Position numbers and translations under genes: made by a program
NCBI GenBank assembly: GCA_013176395.1
Contig: JABMLP010000004.1
Span: 310,001-374,000, forward strand
From: Venturia oleaginea
Lineage: Eukaryota; Ascomycota; Dothideomycetes; Venturiales; Venturiaceae
Reading direction: 5' to 3'
Length of the DNA: 64,000 nucleotides
Shown here: piece by piece, positions 42,968-54,540 of the stretch
How positions within the stretch are numbered: position 1 is the stretch's first letter
Layout of the letters: each line of letters opens with the position of its first letter
Notes under the pieces: generated by a model
Seen by the model: the letters and a program-made list of their open reading frames with translations, nothing else
Databases searched by the model: none
Told to the model about the DNA's origin: nothing

Positions 42968-44497
42968 CTATTCCTTTTCCCATCGCTCATCCAATTCCTT
43001 TTGCGACAAACTCTTTTTCGGCAATTTCGTATTCTTCTTTCCAACTGCCCTAACGCACAAGGCCCATAGTTCTTTGATGCCATTATCTTTCTTTCCGCCT
43101 TCGATAGTGCATGATTTGACTAAGAGGGGCTTGCGATCCGAAGATACCATAAGAAGCCTTGGTAAGTCCGTTTCATGTTTCAGGAAAACGAGCTGGCCTG
43201 GCTGAGATTCTTTGATGATGGCCTGGACAAGGGGGGATTCATCTTTGTATTCTGAGAATACGCCAGAGAATGAGTTGACTAAGAGGAGTTTGCGATCCGA
43301 AGATACCACAAGAAGCCTTGGTAAGCCCCTTTCAAGTGGTGGGGAAATAAGCTGGCCTGGCTGAGAATTTTCTTCGAGGATGGCCTGGACACGAGATCCA
43401 TCTTTGAATTCTGAGAATCCGCCAGAGAAGATGACCCGCTTTGACGGAAATTCCTTGGCTTTTCGAGGATACTTTACATTCAGCCTCTCCGTAAATCCTT
43501 GAAAAGTCGTTGTATCCCATAGAGGTCCGATTGCCCGATCTTTGCGCAGCACGGTTGCAGCGTCCGTATCCTCCCATGACGAGATGTATCGATCCTCTGG
43601 TGTTATCTTCGGAGCGGGCGCGATACCTTTCCCATCTGTTATTTCGAGTATCGAGGCTTCAGAGTGGGTGATTGGTTCTGCGGACTCAAAGACACGATGT
43701 TTTAAGCCGTGGATGAGGAGATCTGCGCCTTCGGTTGCCATGAACGGGATCATCTCGTTCGTTGTCGCATCATGTGGACATGGCATTCCTCTTTGTGCCA
43801 GGATGAGTCCATGATCGATCTGTTCAGGATGGAGGGTTTGTAGGGTGACGCCGGTGTGTTTGCGATTGAGAAGAATGGTCCAGTGGATGGGAGCAGGACC
43901 TCGTAGACTATACAGGGTCAGCTTCTGATTGTGGAGACTCTTGACGTAGTCTTACTCCGGTAGCATGGACGGATGGACATTCAGCCCGCCATACTTGGCT
44001 CCGTTGAGAATGCGCGGTGGGACGAAAAGGCCAAAGGACACTGCGATGATCAGGTTGATACCGGCTGGTGGCTCTATCTTTTAGTTTTTGGACCAATTTC
44101 TCGAATATCAAAGCATACCTGCCAGCCAGTGAAAGTGTCTATCTCATGAAGAGGAAGGCCCAATTGAAGAGCTGTGTCGCGAATAGGCACTGCATCATGT
44201 TACTACATGCTGAGCTTACATAGACTTTTATTCGTACCCACAATTCCTAATAACCTTCAAGCCAGCTCCTGTTGGTTTCCCTGGCCTACACACAACATCA
44301 ATTGACTCGATGTCAGCCGAAGATTTTGCGAGTCGTTCTTTGTTGAGAGCTTCCAGAGACGGGACGCTGAAATCATCCGAGCCACAGAAGAGAATGCGAA
44401 GAGGGTCGAGATGGCGAAGACTGGATTGAAAAGAGCGACATTGTACTTGCCACGGCCTCTTGGTCGCAACGAAGCCCCAAGAGGAGAGAATTCTCAT
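42968..44497 (-). CDS. FMT1: Mitochondrial methionyl-tRNA formyltransferase
   Basis: Four exons, 44497-44242, 44189-44119, 44077-43956 and 43907-42968, encode 462 aa; the introns are 52, 41 and 48 nt (the 41-nt one is the least certain). The enzyme transfers formyl from 10-formyl-THF to Met-tRNA for mitochondrial initiation. LRILFCGSDDFSVPSL is the N-terminal Rossmann start, LPLHEIDTFTGW and NLIIAVSFGLFVPPRIL follow, and GGLNVHPSMLP plus RGPAPIHW and QIDHG hold the catalytic Asn, His and Asp. A basic presequence precedes the domain. The C-terminal domain carries a 53-codon tandem duplication (43118-43434), so RLLVVSSDRK occurs twice. The frame ends ERWEKE-TAG and stays open past the stop through the 24-bp repeat. 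It is divergent from ccz1. Confidence 0.9.
43118..43434 (-). repeat. 159-bp in-frame tandem duplication within fmt1
   Basis: GACTAAGAGG starts both copies, at 43118 and 43277, a period of 159 bp or 53 codons. The encoded copies share FSEYKD/FSEFKD, VQAI, SQPGQL, LPRLL and VSSDRK. The copies have diverged, mostly at the centre, so the event is not recent. Confidence 0.88.
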
Positions 44498-44813
44498 GGC
44501 TGCATTGATTGCTGAAGTCACAACCAGAGACGGAAAAGGATTGGCAAGAATTGGCCGCGTAGATGATGACTCGCGCACCCCACCAGCCACCAGCCACCAG
44601 CCACATTTATCGCCGAGTTGGCTCCGGAGGCTCCTTCCCTCTACACAATCATACACGTTTATCTGGGCCTGGGCAAGTCCCAAGATCGTTCCTCTTCTGT
44701 CAACAATGCCGCTCTCTGTTTGAATTGTCCTGCAATTACTCTATGCTAAGGACTGCCTTTGACATCCTCCGCCTTACCTGACCTCAACATAACCATTTCC
44801 CTACCATAGTACC
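44498..44813. promoter_or_regulatory. Shared divergent promoter of fmt1 and ccz1
   Basis: A 316-bp gap separates the two start codons, which face away from each other. No TATA box stands out. Both 5' UTRs must be short. Confidence 0.55.
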
Positions 44814-47488
44814 ATGTCTACTCCCGAGGGCAAAGTCGTACCCGCCCAACTCTCCTTCCTAGCCATATACAATCCTTCGCTGGGAATAACCGACGAAACC
44901 TTCGAGAACCAAATCCTCTTCTGGTGGTCCAAGACATCGAGGGACCGCAAGAGAAGCGCGAGCAACCCTAAACGGGCCAAACAGACACAAGAACAAGAGA
45001 ATGAGAAGCTGCGCCAGATTGGGCTCGCCCAGGGAATGGTTAACTTTGCAAAGTAAACATTTTGAAACACCTGCATTGAAACCTCGAGGCTTATCTTCGT
45101 GAAGGAGCTTTGCCAATGGGAAACTCGTCGATCAGGTCGAGACTGAGAAGTCGCGAATTATTATACACGAGCTCGAAGCAGGCTGGTGGATTATAGCTGT
45201 ATGTTCTCGGACGCTGGTCTGAATGCTGAAGCCTACTTATATGCAAATAGTCGATTGATCTCACACGCCTCCCTCTGTCGTCTAGTCCTCCAAGCAAGTC
45301 CTCCAAATCAGACTCCAGCATACATACTCCAACCTATGAGTACTCCTCGCGCGAAGTCAGTCCTCCGCATCTCCTCCTCGAACAATTGGTCAGAGGCCAC
45401 CGCACATTCTTACTGCACAATGGATCATCTCTGAACGACCTATATTCTCGCTTGACACGGCAGAAGTTCTGTGCATCGCTTGACCGATTCTGGAACCGCT
45501 TCTCGCAAACATGGGACGTGCTCCTTCATGGCAATCCTGCTGTCGCCCAATTTGGCGGCCTCAAATTAGCCGCTGGAGGCGAACTCGGCATAGGCGTAGG
45601 CGAAGAAGAATGGGGTAGTGGCGAGCGGGAAGTGCTCGAGGATTTCTCTCGGAGGACTGACGGTCTAGTCGACCTTATGGTAGCTAGATTTGGCGAGCCC
45701 GCTGCGGATCCTGCAGAGAATAGCAAATCGGGAGCAACTGGAAAATCGATGAGGCATAAAGATCGAGATCGGGAGCCCTGGCACGGTGCTGGACATTTCC
45801 CGCAAGCTACGGATGGTGTAGTCTTCTCCGGAAATGGAGCTATATCTCGGTCCTCGCTACGAGACATCTCTCAATGGGTGCAGACGATCCACACCTACGG
45901 TGAACGGGCATTTGGGGTGCGAGATTCACCCACTTCCGATCGACGGAAAAGAAAACGTGACGTGAAGTCACCAGACACAACGAGAAAAGGGGACAGAAAC
46001 AATGAAGGAACTCCCATCTCGCGTGCAACACTTGCCACACGAAACAAGGACGATTCTCCACCAGGCATTCCACCTCCAATTGTCTCTGCAGTGGAGCGAT
46101 CGTTGGAGCGGGCCACATCTTCTGCTAACATTGCCAAACAGGACGCCAATACCAAGTCCCCGACAAATGAAAGTGAAGGTTGGTCAAAGTATCTCACCTT
46201 AGGCTACGGTTCAGCATGGGGCCAACGTCGAGATTCCTCCACCCCTATACACAAATCAGAAAGTTCCAATGAAAGTGCTAACATTGTGCCATCTCAAGAG
46301 CAGGACATGCATCACCTTGGACCAGAACCAGCCGTAGATAAAGATGCAGAATTTCAAGAACGGTTGAAGACTCAGATCCGCCTCGAAGAGACTGGCCACT
46401 TCCTTATCGGTCTGAAGGGCGAGCTATTTGACGAAGGGGATGTCAAGGATGACGAGGAGGAAGAAGGGCCCAACAATCGAATACCGCTGCGAACCTTGCA
46501 TGTCGAAGTCGAGAAAACGCTGCCCACGCTTGAAGTGGACCACGATTCTCACGATACAGGAACGCCCGACTTAAACCAAGATCCTGCGTCACAGAAGCGA
46601 GCCAAACGATCAAGATTGCGAGTTGTAGTCTACGTGCACCGTCCCTTCATATACACGTTTCTTTTCACTGGCCAAACCTCGAGTCTTTCCATGCCTGCCT
46701 TCTACAGAAACATACACAGTTTCTTCTCTCCATTACACAAACCTCTCAGTGCGAGTACTAGCCCTTCTAGGGTTGCTGGTCGCTTAGCGGCTGCCTCGCA
46801 AACATACACGACATCACCGCCTGGCGACGTCCAGTCTGCAGAAGATCAACAGCCTATCTTCGCCCTGGTTTATGATCCACGGTCTTTCAGTATCCATGCC
46901 TCTATCCCAAACATTCCTGCACCAGGCTCTCTGGCAGCAGAAGGTCTTAGTAGTGCTGCAGAAGGGATACCGGAGGGCTGGACTCGCATCGAAGCGATCA
47001 ATGTTCACTCGGCTATCCTTGAGCTCGTCAAGGAGACTCGTCCAGTTGCAAACAACGAAGGAGGTGGCGAACGCGAGCTGGAACGCAGCATCAAAACAGG
47101 TCGCGGTTGGTGGGTCGTTTGGATGAGGATGGACGACGATCTGCCTCGGCAGGCAGAACATACACCACATCCTGCAACCGAAAATGGATCCAGTACACCA
47201 ACGATGGAGAACCAAAAGACAAGCAGTAGTGACTATTTCGGAAGCCTGAAAGGAAGCGAGTCTTCACATGTGATGACGTTCGCCGATGCTAGAGAAGCCA
47301 TTCTCGTTAGAAGAGCGAGAGATGCGGTGCCTGTTGCTCAGAAGAGCAAGTCTGGTGGGATATGGGGCTTTGGCGGTGGTGGAAATGGGAAGGACACAGG
47401 CACTGGTTGGGGTCCTGCTAGGTTGGCCGAAGGCGTCGGGATCGACGCCAGGAAGTACGTCGAGGGATTGCTGAGTTTGAACCGATGA
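44814..47488 (+). CDS. CCZ1: Ccz1, subunit of the Mon1-Ccz1 Rab7/Ypt7 exchange factor
   Basis: Three exons, 44814-45052, 45105-45198 and 45251-47488, encode 856 aa; the introns are 52 nt each. The N-terminal longin domain is clear: PAQLSFLAIYNPSLGITDET, ENQILFWWS, SFANGKLVDQVETEKSRIII and HELEAGWWIIASIDLTRLPL. The middle third is disordered and charged. The C-terminal part has the later longin-like segments (RLRVVVYVHRPFIYTFLF and PIFALVYDP). With Mon1 it activates Ypt7 on late endosomes and the vacuole, controlling vacuole fusion and autophagosome delivery. No catalytic motif is expected. Length is within the range of filamentous-fungal relatives. Confidence 0.88.
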
Positions 47489-48923
47489 AGAGCCAGAAAA
47501 AAACAGTAGAGGCTTTGACAATTACGAGTTGAATTCACTGAAGGAAGAAAGCTCATTCCTGCCGTCGAAGCTAGTTCTCTTATCGTGAAGTGGTTTGGTT
47601 ATTTCATGGGTAATAATCTTCTTCGCGAAGTTTTGGCTCGCAGACTGATGTCTATGGAAGGGCGTAGACGACGGATGCCCACGGATGTGGCCCGCAAGGG
47701 ATCAATACAAGCTTCAAGGCGCCCTCCTGGTCTTGGTCCTAAGAATAGGAGTGTAACATGATTTGTACGACGGTGTCATGATTCAGAAAGATTTCTTCTT
47801 GAGTGAGGAAGATTCTGTCGATAACAAATCGGGTAATCCTTTTGCACACGTGATTCATGCCTATCGAAATTCGTACTGCGGAAAGGTTTCTGCAGGATAA
47901 TTTCTTCTTTCAAAATCCAGTTCATGAGGCTGACTTGTGGAAAACAAGTTGTCTGAGCCGATATTGTTCAGGTCCACGTCTGTATCTTGCCGGTTGTGGA
48001 CACGGAAACGAGAGCGGAGGTCGGTCCAAGCTGGAAGACTTTTCCAACACCATCAACGTCGCTGTCAGCAACTGTTCTTCAACCTCATTCCCGTCCTTTA
48101 TCATCTTGGTGGAGCTGAGCACCCGCAGCATCTTTTCTTTGAGCCTGCTGAGCACTAGACCCGCAAACAAATCGTCATGGTTGGAGAGGATTCTTCCCGC
48201 CGCAGGCAACAATTTTCGACTTCTTTTGCCGATCAGGACGCTATTCTCTTACTTGCAGACGGGACAAGTCCTACCACAGGCACAACCTACGTTTTCTCTT
48301 TGCCCAATTTCTTATCTACTGTCGGCCGAGCACCATCTTTCGTGGATGGAATCCAACTCGCAATCCTTCATAGCCAAGGATGACAGACACAACCTCTTTA
48401 TCTACAACCATTGATGAGATTGGAAAACTGCTGACTAGCTATGTGCCAACAGCATCTAACGCAATCAATGGCTGTCGGCCTTCTGATTCGTAGACAAATT
48501 CTGCTTACGAGTGTCTGTCTCACTTGGCACGTCGACTTGTAGACAATACCATACAATCTCATTCGATCTCGCGTGGCAAAAACCATTAACAGGTCACCGG
48601 ATTCTTCCAGAAAACCTTGGACAGGACTCGCAAACGTGGCGTGGGGCTGTTGTGAATACGATCGCCCCGACGGCGTTGAATCCGCATTTTCATTTTCCCT
48701 CCTATATTCGTCTGAGGGAACTGATTAGCGTGCATCATTCCTGTTGTCAAGGTCTGTTGTAGGCAGGACTGCAAGATACGCTGTCGGAGGTGAAAATGAA
48801 GGTAACCCAGTTATTGGGCAAAGCACAGAGCTACTTAATCGAAAGAGATCCTTTCGGGATCGAGATTCTGCGTAGACCTCAGTATTCCTTCCACTTACTT
48901 GTCAATCGTCTTCACCCGCCAAG
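47489..48923. other. Intergenic; uncertain frame at 47857-48414
   Basis: A 185-codon + frame is open at 47857-48414, but equally long frames overlap it on both strands. No domain is recognisable and there is no splice logic. I leave it uncalled. The last 150 bp is the L-amino-acid-oxidase promoter. Confidence 0.35.
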
Positions 48924-51380
48924 ATGCGGTCTCATTACCTCTTCCTCGCAGCAGTCTCATTGTCAAGCTTAGTACTCGCTGAACCTCTCACGAGTCGTGG
49001 AATTTACTTCAATGGCCCAATCGAAGTCGAGTCGGATTCACTTCACAACATACACATTGGCTACGCGGATGATGTCGAAGGCGAGGTTCGGGTTGTCTAT
49101 GGGGACTGTGATATGAACGCGGAACACGAGAGACATCATCACATTGCCGTTACTACACTCGACATTATATTACGTCCGGATCGCCTTGTGTGGATTGTGC
49201 CTCGAGATATCCCGAGTAATGGGTGCCTTCATGCTTTCTCCAACGACAGACTTGTTGGTCGTTCGGGATCGATTGGAGTTTCGGAACCTCTTCGTAAGAG
49301 ACAACTTATTTCAGATATTGCAGATGCGGAAGGACCTTGGTTTGATGGAGTTGTAAGTCAATTTCTATTTCACCGAGAAGAATAGGGGGCGAAGGTTTGA
49401 ATTCCTTCGTTCGTTATGGAATGGTGAAGATTCCCCGCGCTATTCGAGTTTTGATATGGAAGTTGGGTGTCTTACTTCCGGGTTTGATGCCCTTTCCAGA
49501 GATGGCAGATACCTGGTCTTCTCTCCCTTTCCGGCGTTGCCTCAACTGCTAATAACTGCCCATATAGGCTTACATGGAGTCGAAAAACATCAGTGCAACC
49601 TCTTCAGCCGCAGCGAAAGCCAAGAAAATTGCTATTGTCGGAGGTGGAATGGGCGGTCTTTTGACGAGCTTACTGCTTGAGTCCGTCGGCATGCACAACT
49701 GGCACATCACCGAATCGACGCAACGAGTCGGAGGCCGCATCAGAACGAAGTATCTCAACAACACCAGACCCGACCAATTTCAATACCAAGAAATGGGGCC
49801 AATGAGATTCCCAGTTGCAGTCAGATACGCCGGAACCAACGAAACTTTCGAGATCAATGATCACAAAATGGTGTTCCAGCTTGCCGAGTATGTCAATAAA
49901 CTCAACAATTACGATCCAGCGTTGAACGTGACGTTCATTCCTTGGATTCAATCCAGCTCGAACGATCCAGCTAATTCAAATGGTGTTCGACTGCCGAATG
50001 GCCGAATCCCAAGTGCTGCACAGATTGCTGCCAACTCTTCTCTTGCAGGCCCTTCGTATACCTCGGAGAATCCTGACCTTGCCACTGAAGCGGCGGATAA
50101 AGTTGAGGCATTCATTGGGCTTACTCCAGATCGCATGAAGGAGATTGCAACCAACGTGTACAAAGCACACAAGGAGTCCGTACAACGGGGCCATTTCCAC
50201 TGGTCAGAAGCGAATTACCTCCGATACGAACTGGGTATAGATTCCAACCTCACAGACTTCGTAAGCGGAGCCAGCGACTTCGCACCCATGTGGGCCTACG
50301 ATTCCGTCTACTTCGCAGCAGCAACATGGAAAACCATCAACAAAGGTCTGGAATCCCTCCCTCTAGCCATCAAACCGCTCGTCGCCAACAGAACCACCTT
50401 TGGTCGCAAAGTCGACGGTATCGTATACAACTCCACAAGCGACCAGATTGCTCTAACCTGGCGCGACGACCCCATGTCCATGACACCGCAAAGTGAAACC
50501 TATGATTACGCCATCGTCGCCGTCCCCTTCTCCAAAGTCCGAGGCTGGAAATTACCACGTTACTCTAGTCTCCTCTCCCGCGCTATAACAACGATGAACT
50601 ACCAAGGTTCCTGCAAAGTAGCCCTCCACTACAAAACCCGTTTCTGGGAGAAACTCTCCCCACCAATCATTGGTGGCTGCGGCTCTGTTGATGTTTTTGG
50701 CGTTGGATCAGTTTGCTACCCGTCGTACTTGATCAATTCTTCTGGTCCTGGAGTGATTCTCGGCTCTTACACTTCTGGGACACCCTGCCGTACCGTGGCT
50801 GCGCTCAGTGAAGCAGATCACGTCGCTCTCATCCAAAGAACGATGGTTGAAGTCCATGGTCAGGTTGCCGCGGACGAATTTACCGGCCTGTATGAGCGTC
50901 AGTTGTGGGAGATTGATGAGCATCATGCTGGTGCCTGGGCGGATCCGGTGGTTGGGCAGCAAGATCTGTTTTTACCTGCTTACTATAATACGGAGAAGAA
51001 GACGATTTTTGTGGGCGAGCATACTAGGTAAGTCGATCAATTTTTACCCCGTTAACTGCACCTCTGTTTTCGAATCTAGGGCTCAACTCAACTTTGATAT
51101 CGATGAATTTCTGGGAATCTAGGTTTCCCAGATTGGTAGAAAATCAATACCGAGTTCAATGTTCAACGTTTTAGAAGCAGAGGGAATAGTTGAGATTCCA
51201 GAACCTAGAAGGGGCATAGAACTGGCTAACCCGCGTGTTTCTAGTTACACGCATGCTTGGATTTTCTCGGCACTGGATAGTGCAGTGAGGGGAACGACGC
51301 AACTATTGTTGGATGTGGGGTTGGTAGATGAGGCCAAGTTTGTTGTCAATGAGTGGATGGGACGGTGGATTACTGTTTGA
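48924..51380 (+). CDS. Secreted L-amino-acid oxidase (FAD flavoenzyme)
   Basis: Three exons, 48924-49352, 49568-51027 and 51245-51380, encode 674 aa. The signal peptide is MRSHYLFLAAVSLSSLVLA. A propeptide of about 120 residues ends near EPLRKRQLISDIADAEGPWF, where a KR site suits Kex2 cleavage. The FAD-binding Rossmann motif is IAIVGGGMGGLLTSLLLESV and the GG motif is RVGGRIRTKYL. QEMGPMRFP and the C-terminal GEHTSYTHAWIFSALDSAVR close the flavin site; the latter is restored only by splicing AG|T across 51028-51244, whose branch site is GGCTAAC. The enzyme deaminates amino acids to keto acids, ammonia and H2O2 outside the cell, as in Neurospora nitrogen scavenging. The two introns are long (215 and 217 nt). 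Confidence 0.92.
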
Positions 51381-51940
51381 GCGCTTTCGGCGCAAAGAAA
51401 AGTCCCGTAATGGAATGTCCTTCGCTGGTATCCATAAATAAAAGACGGGATGGATATGACTGCATTAATATTTTGGACATGATTAATTAATAATAATTGA
51501 TATTGGCCAGCTCGTTATGAATTTCTCAGCTGGTATGGTACTTCTAATCCCTCTCTTCGCTTGCGTCCGTTGACCTCGATTTTGATTTAACACCTTCCAG
51601 GCCCAAAGTTGATAGCTAGTATACCGTATGATTACTTGTATTCGCAAAGCATCCCAAAATAGCTTCAATCTGTCGCTCGTGGCAAGAAAATCCTCATCAA
51701 AAGATTAGCCAGTATTGAACGTCGTATTCTTTCTTTACCCCCGCACTAGTAGGCTATTCAACCAAGATTCTATTCTTCGCCATGTAAAACGGTCTACAAC
51801 ACGGAGAATAGTAGCGTAATGTCTGCTATATAAATGTTCTGTCCGTGCGAGTAAAAGCGACCGAAATTGGTATATTTGAATGTTCTTAAATAAGTTGCTT
51901 GTCTCAAGACTAGATTGAGCATACTCATATTTCCTACATG
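51381..51940. other. Intergenic, AT-rich
   Basis: 3' region of the oxidase gene, with an AT-rich run at 51481-51500. No gene seen. Confidence 0.5.
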
Positions 51941-52120
51941 GGAAGATGGTGGACCATATCGGAAGATGGTAGACTATATCGGAAGATGGTAGACTATATC
52001 GGAAGATGGTAGACCATATCGGAAGATGGTAGACCATATCGGAAGATGGTAGACCATATCGGAAGATGGTAGACCATATCGGAAGATGGTAGACTATATC
52101 GGAAGATGGTAGACTACATC
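51941..52120. repeat. 20-bp minisatellite, nine exact-length units
   Basis: Nine consecutive units of GGAAGATGGTAGACYATATC with only a few substitutions and no length variation (180 bp). It lies about 210 bp from the Tc1/mariner relic. Confidence 0.95.
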
Positions 52121-52332
52121 GACAGCCTGTTCTTCGTACCAATAGAATGGTATTGTGGTAACCTAAGGATCTCATGAGCGATTTGTGAGATCCACTTTGA
52201 TGTACAATGCTTGGCCTTATAGATAATCAGCTTGGATGGCTTGGAGAAGTATCGTCTGCTTAGTGATGAACATGGATTAGATTGGGTCGGATCTGATCTC
52301 CCCTCCATATCCAATCCATCCACCTTGATTTG

Positions 52333-53559
52333 TACTGTGGTAGCCGGCCGATATATTGTTAGTATGCCGCCACCAGCCAGGGGGCTTACAATTTTAGCGC
52401 ATATCATGCTGCCAATGAGCCCCCTCGCCTGTATACTTAATAATATGTTCTTACTGTATTTTATACTCTACTTAAATGTTCCTAAAGGCATACCTGGCTT
52501 GTGTATACCACCAAAATGCCCCCTGTACGCCAAAAACAACCAGATCTTTCACGCGATGAGCGTTTACAAGTCGGAACCCTCCGAGATATTGGCTGGACTT
52601 ACGAGCACATCGCCAACCACCTCAAAGTCACGCAGAGACAGGTCCAGAATACGTGTCAAGCCGAACAAACTACGCCAAAGAAACGGAAAGGTCGAGATCT
52701 TTCTCTCTCAGAGGAGCAGGTTGAGGAGCTTATCACCTTTAATCGCGACTCACGAACACATCGGTTGATGTCCTACCTCCACCTCGCTACTGTTCCCTTT
52801 GCATCTTGGGAAGTAGGAGAGTATGCTATATGAAATGCCCTCCGAAAGCATGGATCCAAACGATACGTTGCTCGAGCAAAACCTCCTCTCTCAGAACGAA
52901 ATAAAGCAATACGCCTTGAATGGGCTCTCGCACACGTCAATTGGACTCAAGAGCAATGGAATACTATCTTATGGACTGATGAGACTTGGGTGACAGGAGG
53001 GAGGCATCGCAAGCAATGGGTTACTCGGCAATCTGGTGAAGAGCTAGATAATACTTGTGTAGTTGGTAAGATTGGGGTTCAATTAACCAGCGCTCATACT
53101 GTGAGTGTACGGTACCTATTATTGATGGATGGCTACGGATAAATCCAGGTCTCCAGCTTATGCAGGATGGTGCTCCTGGGCATGCTGCTGGCGAGACTTT
53201 TCAGGAGCTTAGAGAGCGAGGGATTACACCAATCTTCTGGCCTGCATACTATCCAGATTTGAACCCAATTGAGGCAGTATGGAATCTAATGAAGGACTAT
53301 ATTGAAAATAAGTGGGGTGATAAACAGCTTTGTTATAACCGGCTTCGGATAGCAGTGAAGGAGGCATGGGAGGCAACAACAGAACTGCAACTCCAAGATT
53401 TTGAAGCTAGTATGAGTACACGATGTCAAGATGTAATCAATGCCCAGGGTGGGCATACGAAGTGGTAGCTTAAGTAATACATCATTACATGTTATATGCA
53501 AGACCCTTGGCCGATGGCTTAAGCCACCATACTAACAATATATCGGCCGGCCACCACTG
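52333..53559 (+). mobile_element. Tc1/mariner-type transposon relic
   Basis: Inverted ends share GTGGTRGCCGGCCG followed by ATATATTGTTAGTATG, read inward from both sides. TA precedes the left end; the right flank reads TG, so the duplication has decayed. Length is about 1.23 kb, with a broken transposase on the + strand. Confidence 0.82.
52516..53468 (+). pseudogene. Broken Tc1/mariner transposase (DD34E type)
   Basis: Starts MPPVRQKQPDLSRDERLQVG with an N-terminal HTH (GWTYEHIANHLKVTQRQVQN). The first frame ends at TGA 52831-52833, where relatives read CGA (Arg), a single C-to-T change; the frame then continues (NALRKHGSKRYVAR). Catalytic residues survive: D in ILWTDETWVTGG, D in MQDGAPGHAA and E in DLNPIEAVWNLMK. 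Between about 53065 and 53110 part of the middle (roughly 40 codons) is deleted and the frame shifts. The last part (53160-53468) is open to the stop. Inactive. Confidence 0.88.
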
Positions 53560-54540
53560 TGTGTGAATCCATGGATATCCCGAAATCTCTCCGGAAACCG
53601 AGATACCTCCCCTAGATAACATACGTATATCCGGGATTTAGAGACAGATCCTCGGAATCCGAGTTCTTAGGTCTGTCTGATCTATACCGATCCAGTCCCT
53701 GTACATCATTGCGTCTGCTAGTAAGTGTACATTCATTCCATACCATACAAATATTGCTTTGTCTTATCGGGAAAGCTTCTCGATGGTCATTGATACTGAG
53801 AAAATGCGATGGCAGAGCGCATGCTATCAAAATGCTCGGAGCCTGGGGAGTGAGAGTGCGCGTGAGTTCTGTCTGCCAAGAGGTCACGTGTCTTTGATAC
53901 ATAATCTATTTGAATCGAACTTGAACGACCTTAACACCAATTCTTCTTTTCCAACCATAACCATCCAATCTCATCATTATCTCTCTGGATCTCTCTCGCT
54001 CTGCCAAAGAAGATCTTCTCTCTTCGTCAAGGCGTCTAACATCGACAATCCCCCAGATCTGTGGCGATAGCGTCGAGAATTGGCGTCTTAGGACGTCTTG
54101 GGAACTCTCCACCAAAATTGCCTTCGGCCAACCATCACGTCCAAAGTCTTAGCTTGCAGAAAATCGCACAGCCTCCTTCCCCAGAAAATCGTTGACTACC
54201 CCAGAGTTCAAAAGATCATCTGCCGCGTGGTATGGGACTTTTCCGTTCACGAGTCGTAAAGCCAAGGTCGCCAACTCTTGTTGCTCCTCATCAACCCAGA
54301 AGAGAGTCGATACCAGAAGATTTCTGCGTAAAACCTCTTCGGACACAATATTGGCGAAGTCTTGTAATCTCGCATGGCGTACGTCTGCCACCGTATCTAT
54401 CCTTGTGGAGCTCCTCCTACGTTTTACCAACTGAGATCTCCACTATTGGTATGGTTGTAAGTATAATAAGTCTGCTCTAATGTCGAATTCCTGGATCATC
54501 CTTCCCTACATCCTGTTGTCCTTTCAGTTCCATTCCCATC
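53560..54540. other. Intergenic; unproven minus-strand frame at 54149-54430
   Basis: The minus frame 54430-54149 reads plausible helical sequence (TVADVRHARLQDFANIVSEE), but it lacks an ATG and could only be a last exon. No partner exon was found, so it stays uncalled. The final 100 bp is the promoter of the sugar transporter. Confidence 0.35.

Noticed and set aside
42775..43053. + strand frame with SSSDLHAL repeats
   Set aside because: It is the antisense reading of the 24-bp minisatellite and the fmt1 3' end.
47857..48414. 185-codon frame
   Set aside because: Competing open frames on both strands, no domain and no splice context.
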